A DNA stretch of 64,000 nucleotides from Rugalucina vietnamica (taxonomy: Eukaryota > Mollusca > Bivalvia > Lucinida > Lucinidae). Each line of letters begins with the position of its first letter. Position 1 is the stretch's first letter. The stretch covers positions 27,620,278 to 27,684,277 of the forward strand of contig OZ024876.1 in assembly GCA_964017185.1 (NCBI GenBank). Direction: 5' to 3'. Below are positions 34,370-45,692 of the stretch, one piece after another. A program made the position numbers and the translations under genes. The notes under the pieces were generated by a model that saw only the letters and a list, made by a program, of their open reading frames with translations, made no database searches and was not told the origin of the DNA.

Positions 34370-35083
34370 GTAGCGTAGTTGTGGGGCCAGTACCCGGAGG
34401 AGGACCTCAGATGGCCCAATCACTCAAGGAAATAAACGTCTTGTTACAAGTTCACAATATAATTAATATTTATATTCTAACAATAAAGTAAATTAAAGTA
34501 ATCGTATAGTGGTAAAGTAATTTCAATTATCCCACGGAGACATCATCTTATATACTCTCTGGCCAAGCGCCCTCTATGCTATCAAGGCGCCATCTACTAA
34601 CGTCATGGCTAGCCAATCAAAATAAAGGTCAGTTACTCAGCGTCATCAATGTACGTAATGTACTAAAGAAGTGTATAAACCAATCACACGGCAGCTGAAT
34701 GACGCAGTAGTTAACATTTGCTAAATATCACAAAGTTGGCGGAGCTGCCAAAATGCACAGATGTTCTTAGTTTCGGTGCCAAAAATGTAACCTTTATTTA
34801 TATCGCTTACTTCGCTTGTCCCTTTGGTATTTGGAGGTGTTAACAAGTTGTTTATCAATTGAAATGACAAATACCAGGTGCCCAAATGCCAGTCATGTTC
34901 TGCAAGTTTTATCATCCAAATCGAAATGTCAAAAGATATTGCTCTAAACATGTGACTGTTTATGCAACTATGTACTCTTGCAGATGGTACAAGGTACAAA
35001 ATATACATGTAGCTAATTAAGCTCATCAGTAATTAACCCAATTAACTGCTTAATTAGCAGAGGTCGGTATTGACTATGTTATA
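34370..35083. mobile_element. 714-bp insertion with CGGGT target duplication (solo-LTR-like)
   Basis: CGGGT occurs at 34365-34369 and 35084-35088. Removing one copy and the 714 bp restores the tail sequence seen near 26030. The left side reads (T)GTAGCGTAGTTGTGGGGCC, as some LTRs begin, and there is a possible AATAAA signal near 34429. No coding frame and no clear inverted ends, so a solo LTR is the best guess. Confidence 0.5.
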
Positions 35084-35590
35084 CGGGTTTCAGTAAGTTA
35101 TTCGGCGCCCAGGGATCTCCATCATCGGATAGCTTACTGAATCTGTTGAGTCTTCGTTTTTGATTCACCTGGGTGGTTTTCATGATTTATTCGTTTGTCC
35201 TTGATATGATAATTCATTGACTAGTTAGAGATTTAACACGATGGGGGTGAGCTTATGCGTCTGTTAGACCGGTTTAAGACCCCCCCCCCCCGCAAGTAAT
35301 TTTATATTACTGATCGTTCCAAGGCGATACTTCTGTTGGGGTTCTAATTGTTTTGTGTTTTGGAGTCGAAATTATGTGCTGTTTGAGCCTTATGCACGTT
35401 TACATATTTTAGTTAATTTCGGGTTACTGAATGGCCGCCTAGTGGGGAATAGCTGCTATCTCGGCTTACGATATGTTTTCTTGGTATAAGTACCTGAGTG
35501 TCATTTCAGTTTTTCCCACCCCTCGGTTTGTGGACGGGGAATTTTTGTCTGATTGCGCCATTTCCTAATCATTGCCTACTTGTATTTTTC
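35084..35590 (+). repeat. RT-element 3' tail, continuation
   Basis: Continues the tail interrupted at 34369: TAAGTTATTCGGCGCCCAGG ... TTACTGATCGTTCCAAG ... GAATGGCCGCC ... GCCTACTTGTA. Contains a C homopolymer at about 35281. Confidence 0.7.
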
Positions 35591-36545
35591 AATCGATTGC
35601 ACGGGGCTGCAAACAGAAGCATGTTAGCTTTCCAGTTAGTAAAACATCATATACTCAGAAAGCAATAAACATGTTCTACTTTGTAAAAGAATGTTTCCAA
35701 GATTTTTTTTTTTCATACAATTTTGCACTGTAGAAAAGTGTAATTAAGTACATTTGCTTTGAATAGAACGAAGCCTAACGTTGGTATTTTACAATTTTGC
35801 ACGTTTTCAAAGTGTAGTAAAGTACATTTTGTTTTGCATCAAATGAAACTTAACAGAACAAACTGAATAAACAGATCATACGAAGATACGATGGGAGTTT
35901 AACAAGATACAGTCTTGAAATGTATGTTAAAAAAGACATTTTCGCGTATCAGCTGAGCGAGAATTGCACAGCTCTTCATGCAAGACACAGAGTCTCTCAT
36001 AGCGTGACTAAATGCTGATAGTCCGAGACGGCCTAATCTAGTCATTTTATGGCTTCTAAAGCCTTTTAAGTTGCACAGGTCATTTATTGTAAAATTCTTG
36101 ATTTCCTTTAATCATAATACCAACTGATATTATGATGGGGACGCAAACGTGCAATTTGTCGAAGTGTCAGAACAATGAGAGGGACATTATTTAAAAGGTA
36201 TATAACCTACCAGGATGGATGAAAACCATTGCGAAAACTTGAAAATTTCCAGCTGAGATAATCGACTTCGACTTTGTTGCAAAATCAGTAAAATACGAGA
36301 TAAGTGGGAAATAAGTTCCCTTTCTTAACAGAGCACTTATCTTGCGAAGTCTCACTGAAGAAAGTGTTACGTCTTGATTAGATTAGATTAAACATATTTT
36401 ATTGCAATATACTAACAATGGGATAAGATACAAGTTATGTCAACATTATGAAGTTCTCTCCCTAGTACTGATGGTACAGTGATAAAACAGATCATTTTAC
36501 GTTGTTTACCAGGGACCATCGGTTCGACCACGGATTTCTGCAGTC
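35591..36545. repeat. Duplicated block copy 2: alpha-2, linker, start of beta
   Basis: 35591-36225 matches 10121-10787. 36226-36385 is a linker where copy 1 instead has ~6 kb. 36388-36545 matches 16815-16992. A LINE-like end (TTAGATTAAACATATTTTAT) sits at 36380. Confidence 0.7.
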
Positions 36546-36825
36546 CAACAGGAAAACATGTCAGTGAAATATACCCCCTATTACCACACTTTCATAAAGT
36601 AAAACTGGGGTAAACAGGGTATACCTATGTTTCTTATTTTTTATCAAATACATACATGTAGATTGTGGGTACTCGTTAGAACCGCATCGCCGAGGCGGTT
36701 CTAATGTGTACCCACAATCAATGTTTTAAGCAACCATAAGAAAAATATCGATTTTTGTCGATTGCCATTTTCAATTTTCACAGCTGAAAAAAACTCTGTT
36801 TATTGCATGGCAAGTTTTCATGATG
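36546..36825 (+). mobile_element. MITE family 2, intact counterpart of the split copy
   Basis: Uninterrupted from CCAACAGGAAAACATGTC to CAAGTTTTCATGATG, with the central hairpin GTTAGAACCGCATCGCCGAG. Provides the empty site for the 2.6-kb insertion at 17023. Confidence 0.8.
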
Positions 36826-36858
36826 CTTTCCGGTGTGACATTTAACCAAGGTCTAGCA

Positions 36859-38680
36859 GTGTGGCGGCCCTAAAACGTCTCCCCGTACATCATCCATAGT
36901 GCAGATTATATATTTTCCTTTTGGTCCTTTGAGACCGGCGGGGGGGTTGGGTTCTGAGAAATCAGAAATTCCTTATCGGTTTAGATTCATTTTCTAACCA
37001 ATGTGTAATGTGTTTGGCCTGTTTGGATAATACTAGTCTTTGTCTTGACTTTCCTGTTGAAAGTTGCAAAATTGCAATATTTCACTTTGGCTCCATTTTG
37101 CCAGATTAAAAGGGTCACTGAAGAGGCTTGAGTAGCCGAAACTGCGGTATGGCCCATCCCTTTTCTCATTAATATGCTCAATGCTCTTAAAGGATCTCAG
37201 TTTTATTTTTATTTGCTATGACTACAGCTGGTGCTGTGCCGTGTGGCGGCCCTAAAATTCTCTCCGCACATCATCCATAGTACAGATTATATTTTCCTTT
37301 TGGTCCTTTGAGATCGGCGGGGTTTTTCTCAGAAATCAGAAATTCATTATCGGCTTAGATTCATTTTCTTACCAATGTTTAATGTGTTTGGCCTGTTTGG
37401 ATAATACTAGTCTTTGTCTTGACTATTCTGTTGAAAGTTGCAAAATTGCAGTATTTCACTTTGGCTCCATTTTGCCAAATTTAAAGTGTCACTGAAGAGG
37501 CTTAAGTAGCCAAAACCGCGGTTTGGCCCATCCCTTTTCTCATTAATATGCTCACTGCTCTTAAAGGATCTCAGTTTTATTTTTATTTGATATTACTGCA
37601 CCTGATGCTGTGCTGTGTGGCGGCCCTTAAACGTCTCTCCGCACATCATCTTTAGTGCAGATTATATTTTTCTTTTGGTCCTTTGAGATCGGCGAGAGGT
37701 TTCTGAGAAATCAGAAATTCATTATCGATTTAGATTTATTTTCTAACCAATGTTTAATGTGTTTTGCCTGTTTGGATAATACTAGTCTTTGTCTTGATTA
37801 TTCTGTTGAAAGTTGCAAAATTGCAGTATTTCACTTTGGCTCCATTTTGCCAAATTTAAAGTGTCACTGAAGAGGCTTAAGTAGCCGAAACCGCGGTTTG
37901 GCCCATCCCTTTTCTCATTAAAATGCGCATTGCTCTTAAAGAATCTCAGTTTTATTTTTATTTGATATAACTGCAGCTGGTGCTGTGCTGTGTGGCGGCC
38001 CTTAAACGTCTCTCCGCACATCATCTTTAGTGCAGATTATATTTTTCTTTTGGTCCTTTGAGATCGGCGAGGGGTTTGAGAAATCAGAAATTCATTATCG
38101 ATTTAGATTCATTTTCTAACCAATATTTTATGTGTATGGCCTGTTTGGATAATACTAGTCTTTGTCTTGACTATCCTGTTGAAAGTTGCAAAATTGCAGT
38201 ACTTCACTTTGGCTCCATTGTGCCAAATTTAAAGGGTCACTGAAGAGGCTTGAGTAGCCGAAACCGCGTAATGGCCTATCTCTTTTCTCATTTATATGCT
38301 CACTGCTACTTAAAGGATCTCAGGTTTTTTTTATTGTGCTATTACTGCAGCTGGTGTTGTGCCGTGTGGCGACCCTAAAAGGTCTCGCCGCACATCATCA
38401 ATAGTGTAGATTATATTTTCCTTTTGGTCCTTTGAGATCGGCGGGGTTTTTCTGAGAAATCAGAAATACATTATGGGTTTAGATTCGTTTTCTAACCAAT
38501 GTTTTATGTGTTTGGCCTGTTGAAAGTTGCAAAATTGCAGTATTTCACTTTGGCTCCATTTTGCCAAATTTAAACGGGTCAATGAAGAGGCTTAAGTAGC
38601 CGAAACCGCGGTATGGCCCATCCCTTTTCTCATTAATATGCTCACTGCTCTTAAAGGATCTTTTATTTTTATCTCCATAT
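36859..38680 (+). repeat. Tandem 374-bp satellite, five units
   Basis: GTGTGGCGRCC at 36859, 37241, 37615, 37990 and 38364 (spacings 382, 374, 375, 374). The fifth unit lacks ~38 bp around the TACTAGTC segment (near 38520). Flanks match the three-unit array at 19920. Confidence 0.9.
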
Positions 38681-38979
38681 GGCCTTTGCTGTTTAGTAAG
38701 ACGTTAAGCTAAACAGTAAAACAAACATAACAACGTCAGATATCATTGGCTTCGCATCGACGTGGCTATAAAAGCTTTGATGAGACAAACAAGACTATTC
38801 AGTATCAAAGATGGTCACAATGTCTATAGATAGCAATAAAATGGATAAAACAACAGCCAAAGGGCTTATCATTTATTATATTAATGATCAAAGACATCTG
38901 AGCAGGAAATAGGAATCTATTTCTGAACGCTTGATTTATTTTTCTTTGAATGACAAAGTACATTGGTATACTTCATATT
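38681..38979. repeat. Duplicated block copy 2, satellite right flank
   Basis: Matches 21026-21327. No gene. Confidence 0.75.
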
Positions 38980-39258
38980 TATCAGGAAAACATGTCCGTG
39001 CAATGTATACCCCCTTGAACCCCACTTTTATATAGCAAAACTGGGGTATGCATGGGTATACCTATTTTTCTTATTTTTGCTCTAAAACATAGATTGTGGG
39101 TACTCGTTAGAACCGCCTCGGCGAGGTAACGTGTACCCACAATCTACATGTATGTTTTGAGCAAAAATAAGAAAAATATCAAAATTTTTCCGATGAAATT
39201 TTCAATTTTTACAGCTGAAAAAAATCTCTGTATATTGCATGGGCATGTTTTCGTAATG
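38980..39258 (+). mobile_element. MITE family 2
   Basis: ATCAGGAAAACATGTCCGTG ... GGGGTATGCATGGGTATACC ... hairpin GTTAGAACCGCCTCGGCGAG ... GGGCATGTTTTCGTAATG. Occupies the position where copy 1 has a family 1 MITE (21328). Confidence 0.8.
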
Positions 39259-39647
39259 GCATTTCCGAGCTATTAATGCCAATTTTACTGATGGATGTCA
39301 TTATTGAAAACGCTAAGACATTAGAATATCAAGGCAAGACGTCTTTTGTTATAATTAATCTAGCGGTCGATGTAATGTTTAAGAAAAACAGGTCGAAGTA
39401 TATGGGGTAAGGCAACTCCGGTCTGGCAGTTGTTATTATCCCACCACTGCCACCGAATGTAACGTAAGCCTTACCGGCAACAGCTAAACCCCGTCGTGGA
39501 AAAAGCATGCTAGTTTACTAAATATACAAGTTATATCAACATTATGCAGCACTTTCTAAGGAAATTTATGTCCAAGATGGGAAACAAACACTAAACGCTT
39601 TTAACATGGGGGGGGGGGGCAATTTTTGGAACATGTAATTGAAGTAA
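39259..39647. repeat. Duplicated block copy 2, beta
   Basis: Matches 21565-21924. Contains a G homopolymer at about 39609. Confidence 0.7.
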
Positions 39648-39868
39648 AGTTTTTGTTTGTTTGTTTGTTTGTGTTGAGTCTTAACGTCCCAGTCAACATT
39701 TTTTTCAGTCATGTCGGGACGGAGCCAACGCCTCCTGTGTTTAACCAGTACTGTAGGGAGTTAATATGTCTTGCTCAAGGACTCAACACGTTGACGCTTG
39801 TGGGGATCGAACCCAGGACCTCTCGATTCGGAGTCCGCTCTACCACTACGACACCGCGCTCCCTATCA
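39648..39868 (-). mobile_element. tRNA-derived SINE, family 2, copy 4
   Basis: Same insertion as at 21925 in block copy 1: tail GTTTGTTTGTTTG on plus at the left, head with GGGGATCGAACCCAGGACC at the right. Confidence 0.75.
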
Positions 39869-39912
39869 GTAAAATTTTAATCTGTATTATTTGTCATACA
39901 TGTATATGTATA

Positions 39913-41124
39913 CTTACGTCAATAAAATACGCCTCGTCGAAAATGTTGCATAACTTGGTCAATAGATATACAATATTAACGAAATTTGCATTTTCCTTAT
40001 TTTTACGTTCCCTCTTATCTTAAAGCATAAACCGAATTCGGTTAAGATGCGCAGTTTTCTCAAAACTTGCGTGTGTGCACCATTTTTAAAAATGCACCCT
40101 GACGTCATTATACAGACGTGTTTGACGTGAAAATTCTTGAAGGCCGTGCAAAGTCGATTAACAAACTTAAGAACATCAAAATTTTGAAACGTAACATTAC
40201 TGGACTACGTGAAGTTGAAATACTGAAATAAAACATAGGGACTTTTCACAAGAAAAGAAACAGACGGAACGAAAAAATTATCTTGTTCAATTTCTGGCGT
40301 TCGAAGGGACTCCAAAGTCCGGGACCATCGTTCGCTTTGGTATAAAATTCCCTCTATCGATTTTTGTGACCGTAGCTCTTTCGCCGACGCTTCTGTAGCA
40401 AAATCGTTGACGTCGACGTCTCTTATGCTCACGAATTCTAATGATGAAAAATTTCAAAAGCGATGTCGTTATATTCGGATGCACACCTTGAGTTAATTTT
40501 CATAACCCAATCGCATTATTTCAAATGAATAGCCAAGAATGGAGCAATGGTATTCTGACGCTTATTTCACTAGACGCCACATACACGTTATTCGTTAGGA
40601 CGTTCGTTTCACGCTGAAAGGCAGGAGAAATAACAATAGAAACTATTCTTTGTCCGATAGCTATGCCAGGATAGCCTTTGAAAACTTTTTGACCATTTTG
40701 ACGGCGATTACCATTCATAAGCTGCAGTGACGTCAATAACGCTAGAGAACGAAATTCGGTTTTCAAAAATGTGTTTCAACAACATATGGTCTCGTGTGGA
40801 TATGCCACTCTATGGCTTATGTGTTGGTATTGCAAAGATCGAAAGAAGCGATGCCTGATCATGATAGACCGGTTCATGAACAGAATAGGGATTTTGCGAG
40901 GGGTGTGCGTTTTCAACAGCACGTCATTTTTTCAAGCAAGTGTCTGAATAATTCCATTTCAGCATTTCCGAATGCGTAAAAGGTTCGTAAGAGCAAGGAC
41001 ACTCTATCGAGCTCGATAGAGTGTCCTTGGTAAGAGATATGATCAATATTTAAAATAATTTAAGTTGTTAATCTTGGCAGTATGACGTGTCAAAGTTGAC
41101 TGAGGCGTTTTTTGTTGACGTCAG
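39913..41124. mobile_element. 1.2-kb inverted-repeat element, absent from block copy 1
   Basis: Inverted ends CTTACGTCAATAAAATACGC at left, and the complement of GCGTTTTTTGTTGACGTCAG at right, flanked by TATA. Block copy 1 passes directly across this point (near 22160). Frames inside lack transposase motifs. A perfect 36-bp palindrome lies at 40994-41029. Confidence 0.65.
40994..41029. repeat. Perfect 36-bp palindrome
   Basis: CAAGGACACTCTATCGAG followed directly by its exact complement, with no loop. Flanked by a TAAGAG direct repeat. Confidence 0.95.
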
Positions 41125-42040
41125 TATATATGTGACAAAGGATTTGGCAGCGTTCCGAAATGCCAACAGGTGGAGATAACTCTTGGTTTTTGTATCTACC
41201 CAAATAGATACAAGTTCTTACACTGCTACATGTAATGTTCATGGAGCAAACATATAGTTTTCTATGTATTTGACTGCATTTTATTTTTGCGATAAATCAA
41301 AGCAATATTGATGTCAATATAAGCCAGTTTTGGCCTTGTTATTATATTGCTCATGCGCATCACTGAATAAAAAACTGAGATCCTTTAAGAGCAGTGAACA
41401 TATTAATGAGAAAGGGGATGGGCCATACCGCAGTTTCGGCTATTTAAGCCTCTCAAGTGACCCTCAAGATTTGGCAACATGGAGCCAAAGAGATTTACAG
41501 TAATTTTGCAACTTTCAATACATGTTAAACGTTGGTTAGAAAACGAATCTCTAAACATATAATAATTTTCTGTTTTCTCTGAATATCCTCGCTGATCTCA
41601 AAGGACCAAAAGTCAAAAACACGTTTTGAGATCATTTTGTTTCCGATCAAAAAATAAAACAAGGGGACCATTAACAGTTTTAGTTTAAAAGTTAATATTT
41701 CAAAGGTAGAAATGCTAAACAGGTACGTCCTTTTAAAAAGAAGAATGGTGGAACACCTCAACCTCTTTATAATAGTATTGCTGGGGCCCAAGCAAATGTC
41801 CGTGTTAGCAATTCAATCCGTGTTATAACAAGGGTAAACTGTGTATAACAGTTTTAGTTTAAAAGTTAATATTTCAATACAAGTACCTCCTACAGTTGTA
41901 AATATTTCCATTATTACATTTAAATTGCAAAATAATTAAACTGTTTTCATTTTGTGATTTTAACATGATTTCTGCAGGTATAAAAATAAAGCCAAATCTT
42001 TGAAAATGCGTCTAAAACTTTAATCTAACTTTTCTCTAAA
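41125..42040. repeat. Duplicated block copy 2, beta, with an inverted satellite fragment
   Basis: 41130-41360 matches 22165-22400. 41370-41635 is an inverted partial satellite unit (CATACCGCAGTTTCGG ... GATCTCAAAGGACC), longer than that in copy 1. 41636-42040 matches 23035-23456. Confidence 0.7.
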
Positions 42041-42308
42041 CATTACGAAAACACGCCCATGCAATATACAGAAAAAAAATTGGTTGTGAAAATGAAAATT
42101 TTCACTTGAAAAATTTTGATATTTTTCTTATTTTTGCTCAAAACATAGATTGTGGGTACACGTTAGAACCGCCTCGGCGAGGCGGTTCTAACGAGTACCC
42201 ACAATCTATGTTTAGGAGCGAAAATAGGTATACCCCTGCATACCCCAGTTTTGCTATATAAAAGTGGGGTTCAGGGGGTATTTATTGCATGGACATGTTT
42301 TCCTGATG
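42041..42308 (-). mobile_element. MITE family 2, with precise empty site elsewhere in the window
   Basis: 268 bp, from CATTACGAAAACACGCCCAT to GGACATGTTTTCCTGATG, with a full central hairpin. Flanks TCTCTAAA and ACTGCTAAAC are contiguous at about 23457, so no target duplication is visible. Confidence 0.88.
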
Positions 42309-42655
42309 ACTGCTAAACAATTCAGAGGTCAAATACTACCATTATGGCCTTCATACAGAATAAATTTCATCAAAATCTGTTAACCTCGACGTGGAAAGAA
42401 ATTTTCAATTTTGCATGAGTTTTATCTGGACCGACACTTAACACTACATGTATTCAACTGTTGGGGAAGTATATTGAACATACACATTATCCTGATGCAA
42501 GCCTGTGATGGCTTTGTAATGGTTTGCCTTAGTTTCGTCCGTCCCCTAGGGATACGACCTTCTATTTGCCATAAAAGATATGTCGCTTAAGAAACGTGAG
42601 ACAGAAAAATTTACTATTAAAACGTCTAGTTCAGTAATGCTGTTATTTGCTGGTA
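42309..42655. repeat. Duplicated block copy 2, right end
   Basis: Matches 23458-23800 (CAGAGGTCAAATACTACC ... CGACCTTCTATTTGCC). Similarity stops near GTTATTTGCTGG. Confidence 0.7.
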
Positions 42656-43264
42656 TAATGTCATTTTATAAACATGTCGTGTTAAATGTCATTTTGGTCG
42701 TCCCGTGTTCCGTTTAATAAACAGTTAAATAAAACTGGACAATGCTGGTCAGTGGAAGGCGACAATAAACAATTCGGTCACAGGTTGGTTTTTATTTTTT
42801 TATTTTTTTATTTTTTTATTTTTTTTTTTTTCTCGTCAGACAGCCGCAAACAAGACTGACAGGTCCAATTGCACAGCTTTTTCCGTTTGAAAAACATCTT
42901 TTGCAAAGCATAATGTGATTGTTAAAATCGTTTGTAACATTTCTTCGAATGTCATTTGGGCTAAAATTTCTCGCTATGAACAACACGAATTGTGAAAACT
43001 GCGCAGAATATCGCCCTGGTGATGACTTATCACGAGCACTGACATCGAGTAGCTGTAACAGCCGCTAACTGACAAAACCATGTTTTCTAAAAATATCTTA
43101 ATTTATTTTTGTTTCGGTGTCGTGACACGTGATCTCTATATCGGACACATTCGCCATCTATATAAATCACTTCTGACATTCACGTGGTATTGTATACATA
43201 CAAACCGATAAATGATCGGTGACACAACGAAGTTGGGGTTAGGTTCTACTGACTGATAGACAGG
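42656..43264. other. No gene; T-rich tract
   Basis: A degenerate (ATTTTTT)n tract at about 42786-42832. Otherwise unassigned sequence with no coding frame. Confidence 0.5.
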
Positions 43265-43915
43265 GTCGGGAAACAAAGTCCGTGTATGCTATCGTTTGTG
43301 CATCAGGCAAACATGTCCGTGAAATGTATACCCCCTTGAACCCCACTTTTATATAGCAAAACTGGGGTATGCAGGGGTATACCTATTTGTCTTATTTTTG
43401 CTCCAAAACATATATTGTGGGTACTCGTTACAACCGCCTCACGAAATTTTCAATTTTTACAGGTGAGAAAATCTCTGTATATTGCATGGGCAAGTTTTCG
43501 TAATGTATCGATTCGACACAGCGCGAGTTCGCACTGTACTTAATTTCGGAAATCGCGCGTTGCTATTTTCATATTAAAGAAAATTGTTTTACACAAATCC
43601 TATCATATGCGACATATTATAAACACTAATTAGCAATATTTTCTTTCTTTGAAACAATTGTCAACATTTAGAACACTTCGGAACTTTAAAGTTTCCGAAG
43701 TGTTCTCAGTGACCAGATGATGAATTGTTTTTACAGTCATACATCCAAAAAAATGTGTGTTGCATATGATAGGATAATTCAAATATTTCACAAATAAATT
43801 ACGCGAACGGTACCACAAATTTTCCGAACTTAGGTGTAGTTCGAACTGTTAAAATTCTCTGTGACGTCACCGTTGTGTGTGCGAATGATAGCTTACACGG
43901 AGTTTGTTTCCCGAC
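43265..43915. mobile_element. Inverted-repeat/foldback element with a nested MITE
   Basis: Outer inverted repeats start GTCGGGAAACAAAGTCCG and end CGGAGTTTGTTTCCCGAC. An inner pair (CCTATCATATGCGACA near 43597, TGCATATGATAGG near 43763) brackets a near-perfect palindrome GAACACTTCGGAA ... TTCCGAAGTGTTC (about 43670-43707). A family 2 MITE sits just inside the left repeat. Confidence 0.6.
43301..43505 (+). mobile_element. MITE family 2, right half of hairpin deleted
   Basis: CATCAGGCAAACATGTCCG ... TACTCGTTACAACCGCCTC jumps straight to ACGAAATTTTCAATTTTTAC and ends CAAGTTTTCGTAATG. Nested inside the foldback element. Confidence 0.8.
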
Positions 43916-43928
43916 AGTGGCTAGATAA

Positions 43929-44250
43929 GTGCAGACAATGCAGAAATACATTGAACATTTATTGAAAGAAAGTAACACTGTGATGATGAGAACCCCCGGT
44001 TATTTCGTTTTCGCAAACATTTCAATGTCATTGTGTAGGAAGTACTATTATATATGTTCATGGGGCGGAAGTGTTTGCGAAAATGAAATAACTTGGATTC
44101 CTAGGGACTTAATTGACTGTGAGGTACTAGCACAAATAAAACGTATAATAGATGCGGTATACTACAAAGTGGAGTTCGAACCCACAACGAGGTGTCAACA
44201 CTACGTGCATTTAACTGCACTCCCCAACCGTGCGGTTTTGTTTTTTTTTT
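43929..44250. other. Unassigned, with a tRNA-like B box on minus
   Basis: The minus strand reads GTGGGTTCGAACTCC near 44175, like a pol III B box, just ahead of an inverted SINE. No A box was convincing. The plus-strand frame across this interval has no recognisable domain. Confidence 0.3.
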
Positions 44251-44480
44251 AATTCAGTTTTACGTCCCTTTCAAGATTATTTCAGCTCGCATGAGACAGA
44301 CCAATCAGTAGGTAGACGAAAACGGGACAACCCCGCGAAAAGCCACTTGGTACACCAACAAGCAGAACTTGGCTTGTCTCACATGTAGCCAGTGCGGGGC
44401 TCGAACCCACACCAGTTACAGCGGTGAGATGATCGAGTGATTAAGAAACAGCGCTCTTAACCACTCAGACACGGGGGCCA
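44251..44480 (-). mobile_element. tRNA-derived SINE, family 1, inverted copy
   Basis: Minus-strand head GGCCCCCGTGTCTGAGTGG, B-box GGGTTCGAGCCCCGC, tail ending GGGACGTAAAACTG. Colinear with 10788-11033. Confidence 0.75.
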
Positions 44481-44831
44481 TTGCATGCGGTTTGAACTGA
44501 CAGAAAAAAACAAACAAAACAAAACAAAACTTATGGCCGACTTTTTGTGTATTTCGGTATACATGTACGTTGAGCCCGACATCTGAACAAAACACGTTTT
44601 TTCGTATTTCTTCAACGCATTTTAACGCATTTTTTTACAATTTCTGTGACATTAAACACGTACAGAAACTCAATAAGCATGTCGAAGATACACACAAAGG
44701 TGCATGTTACATGTTGGTGTTTATTAGCTGATAAGCGACTTCTAAAGGACAACCATTTGCTTCCTCAATCTGGCATTATTAGTCTTTGACTGTACAGCTA
44801 AAATATTGTTGGACCAGCTTTGAAATGATCA
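44481..44831. other. No recognisable feature
   Basis: Short A-rich AAACAAAACAAAAC tract at the SINE edge, then unassigned sequence. Confidence 0.45.
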
Positions 44832-45141
44832 CATCATGAAAACATGTTCGTGACATGTATACCCCATTAAACAAAATCCACTTTTATATAGCAAAACTGG
44901 GGTATGCAGTGGTACATTTATACCTATTTTTCTTATTTCTGCTTCAAAACATAGATTGTGGGTACACGTTAGAACCACCTCGGCGAGGCGGTTCTAACGT
45001 GTACCCACAATCATTTTTTGAGCAAAAATATTGAAAGTATGATTTTTTTCCAATGAAATGTTCAATTTTTTAAATTACAAATGAAAAAAATGTCTGTACA
45101 TGTATATGTATAAAGCATAGGCATAATTTATTTTGGTAATG
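44832..45141 (+). mobile_element. MITE family 2
   Basis: CATCATGAAAACATGTTCGTG ... complete hairpin GTTAGAACCACCTCGGCGAG ... ending TTTTGGTAATG. Confidence 0.8.
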
Positions 45142-45409
45142 GCAAATGCAAGGTCACGTTCTCGCGTAGCGGCTGTAACTGGGAGAGCAGCTGTCTTTCG
45201 ACATACATTATGCTTTTGTTACAAAGAAATTGTGTCTTTTTGCAAACGATATGACACAAAATCGTTAATATTTTTCCGCTTCTTCACAGAAATAGAAATA
45301 ATATGTAACTTTAATGTGGCTATCGTGGTACAGTAAGAATAAAAGTTACATAACTTGATACGATTAAAGTAAAAAAAAATATAGCAACTCTAGAGATGCC
45401 AGATGGAAA
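45142..45409. other. No recognisable feature
   Basis: Unassigned spacer between two family 2 MITEs. Confidence 0.4.
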
Positions 45410-45692
45410 CATTACGAAAACACGCCCATGCAATATACAGATTTTTTAAGTTGTCAAAAATAAAAATTTTCAATAGAAAAATTCTCTGATATTTTTCTTA
45501 TTTTTGCTCAAAACAGATTGTGGGTACACGTTAGAACCGCCTCGGCGAGGCGGTTCTAACGAGTACCCACAACCTATGTTTTGGAGTAAAAATAAGAAAA
45601 ATAGGTATACCCCTGCATACCCCAGTTTTGCTACATGTATATAAAAGTGGGGTTCAAGGGGGTATGCATAACACGGACAAGTTTTTGTGATG
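45410..45692 (-). mobile_element. MITE family 2
   Basis: CATTACGAAAACACGCCCAT ... hairpin GTTAGAACCGCCTCGGCGAG ... ACAAGTTTTTGTGATG. Confidence 0.82.

Noticed and set aside
19920..38680. Direct repeats resembling a CRISPR array
   Set aside because: Units are 374 bp with no short conserved repeat and variable spacer pattern; this is a eukaryotic satellite.
43929..44252. 107-residue open frame
   Set aside because: No domain or splice context; it runs into an inverted SINE.
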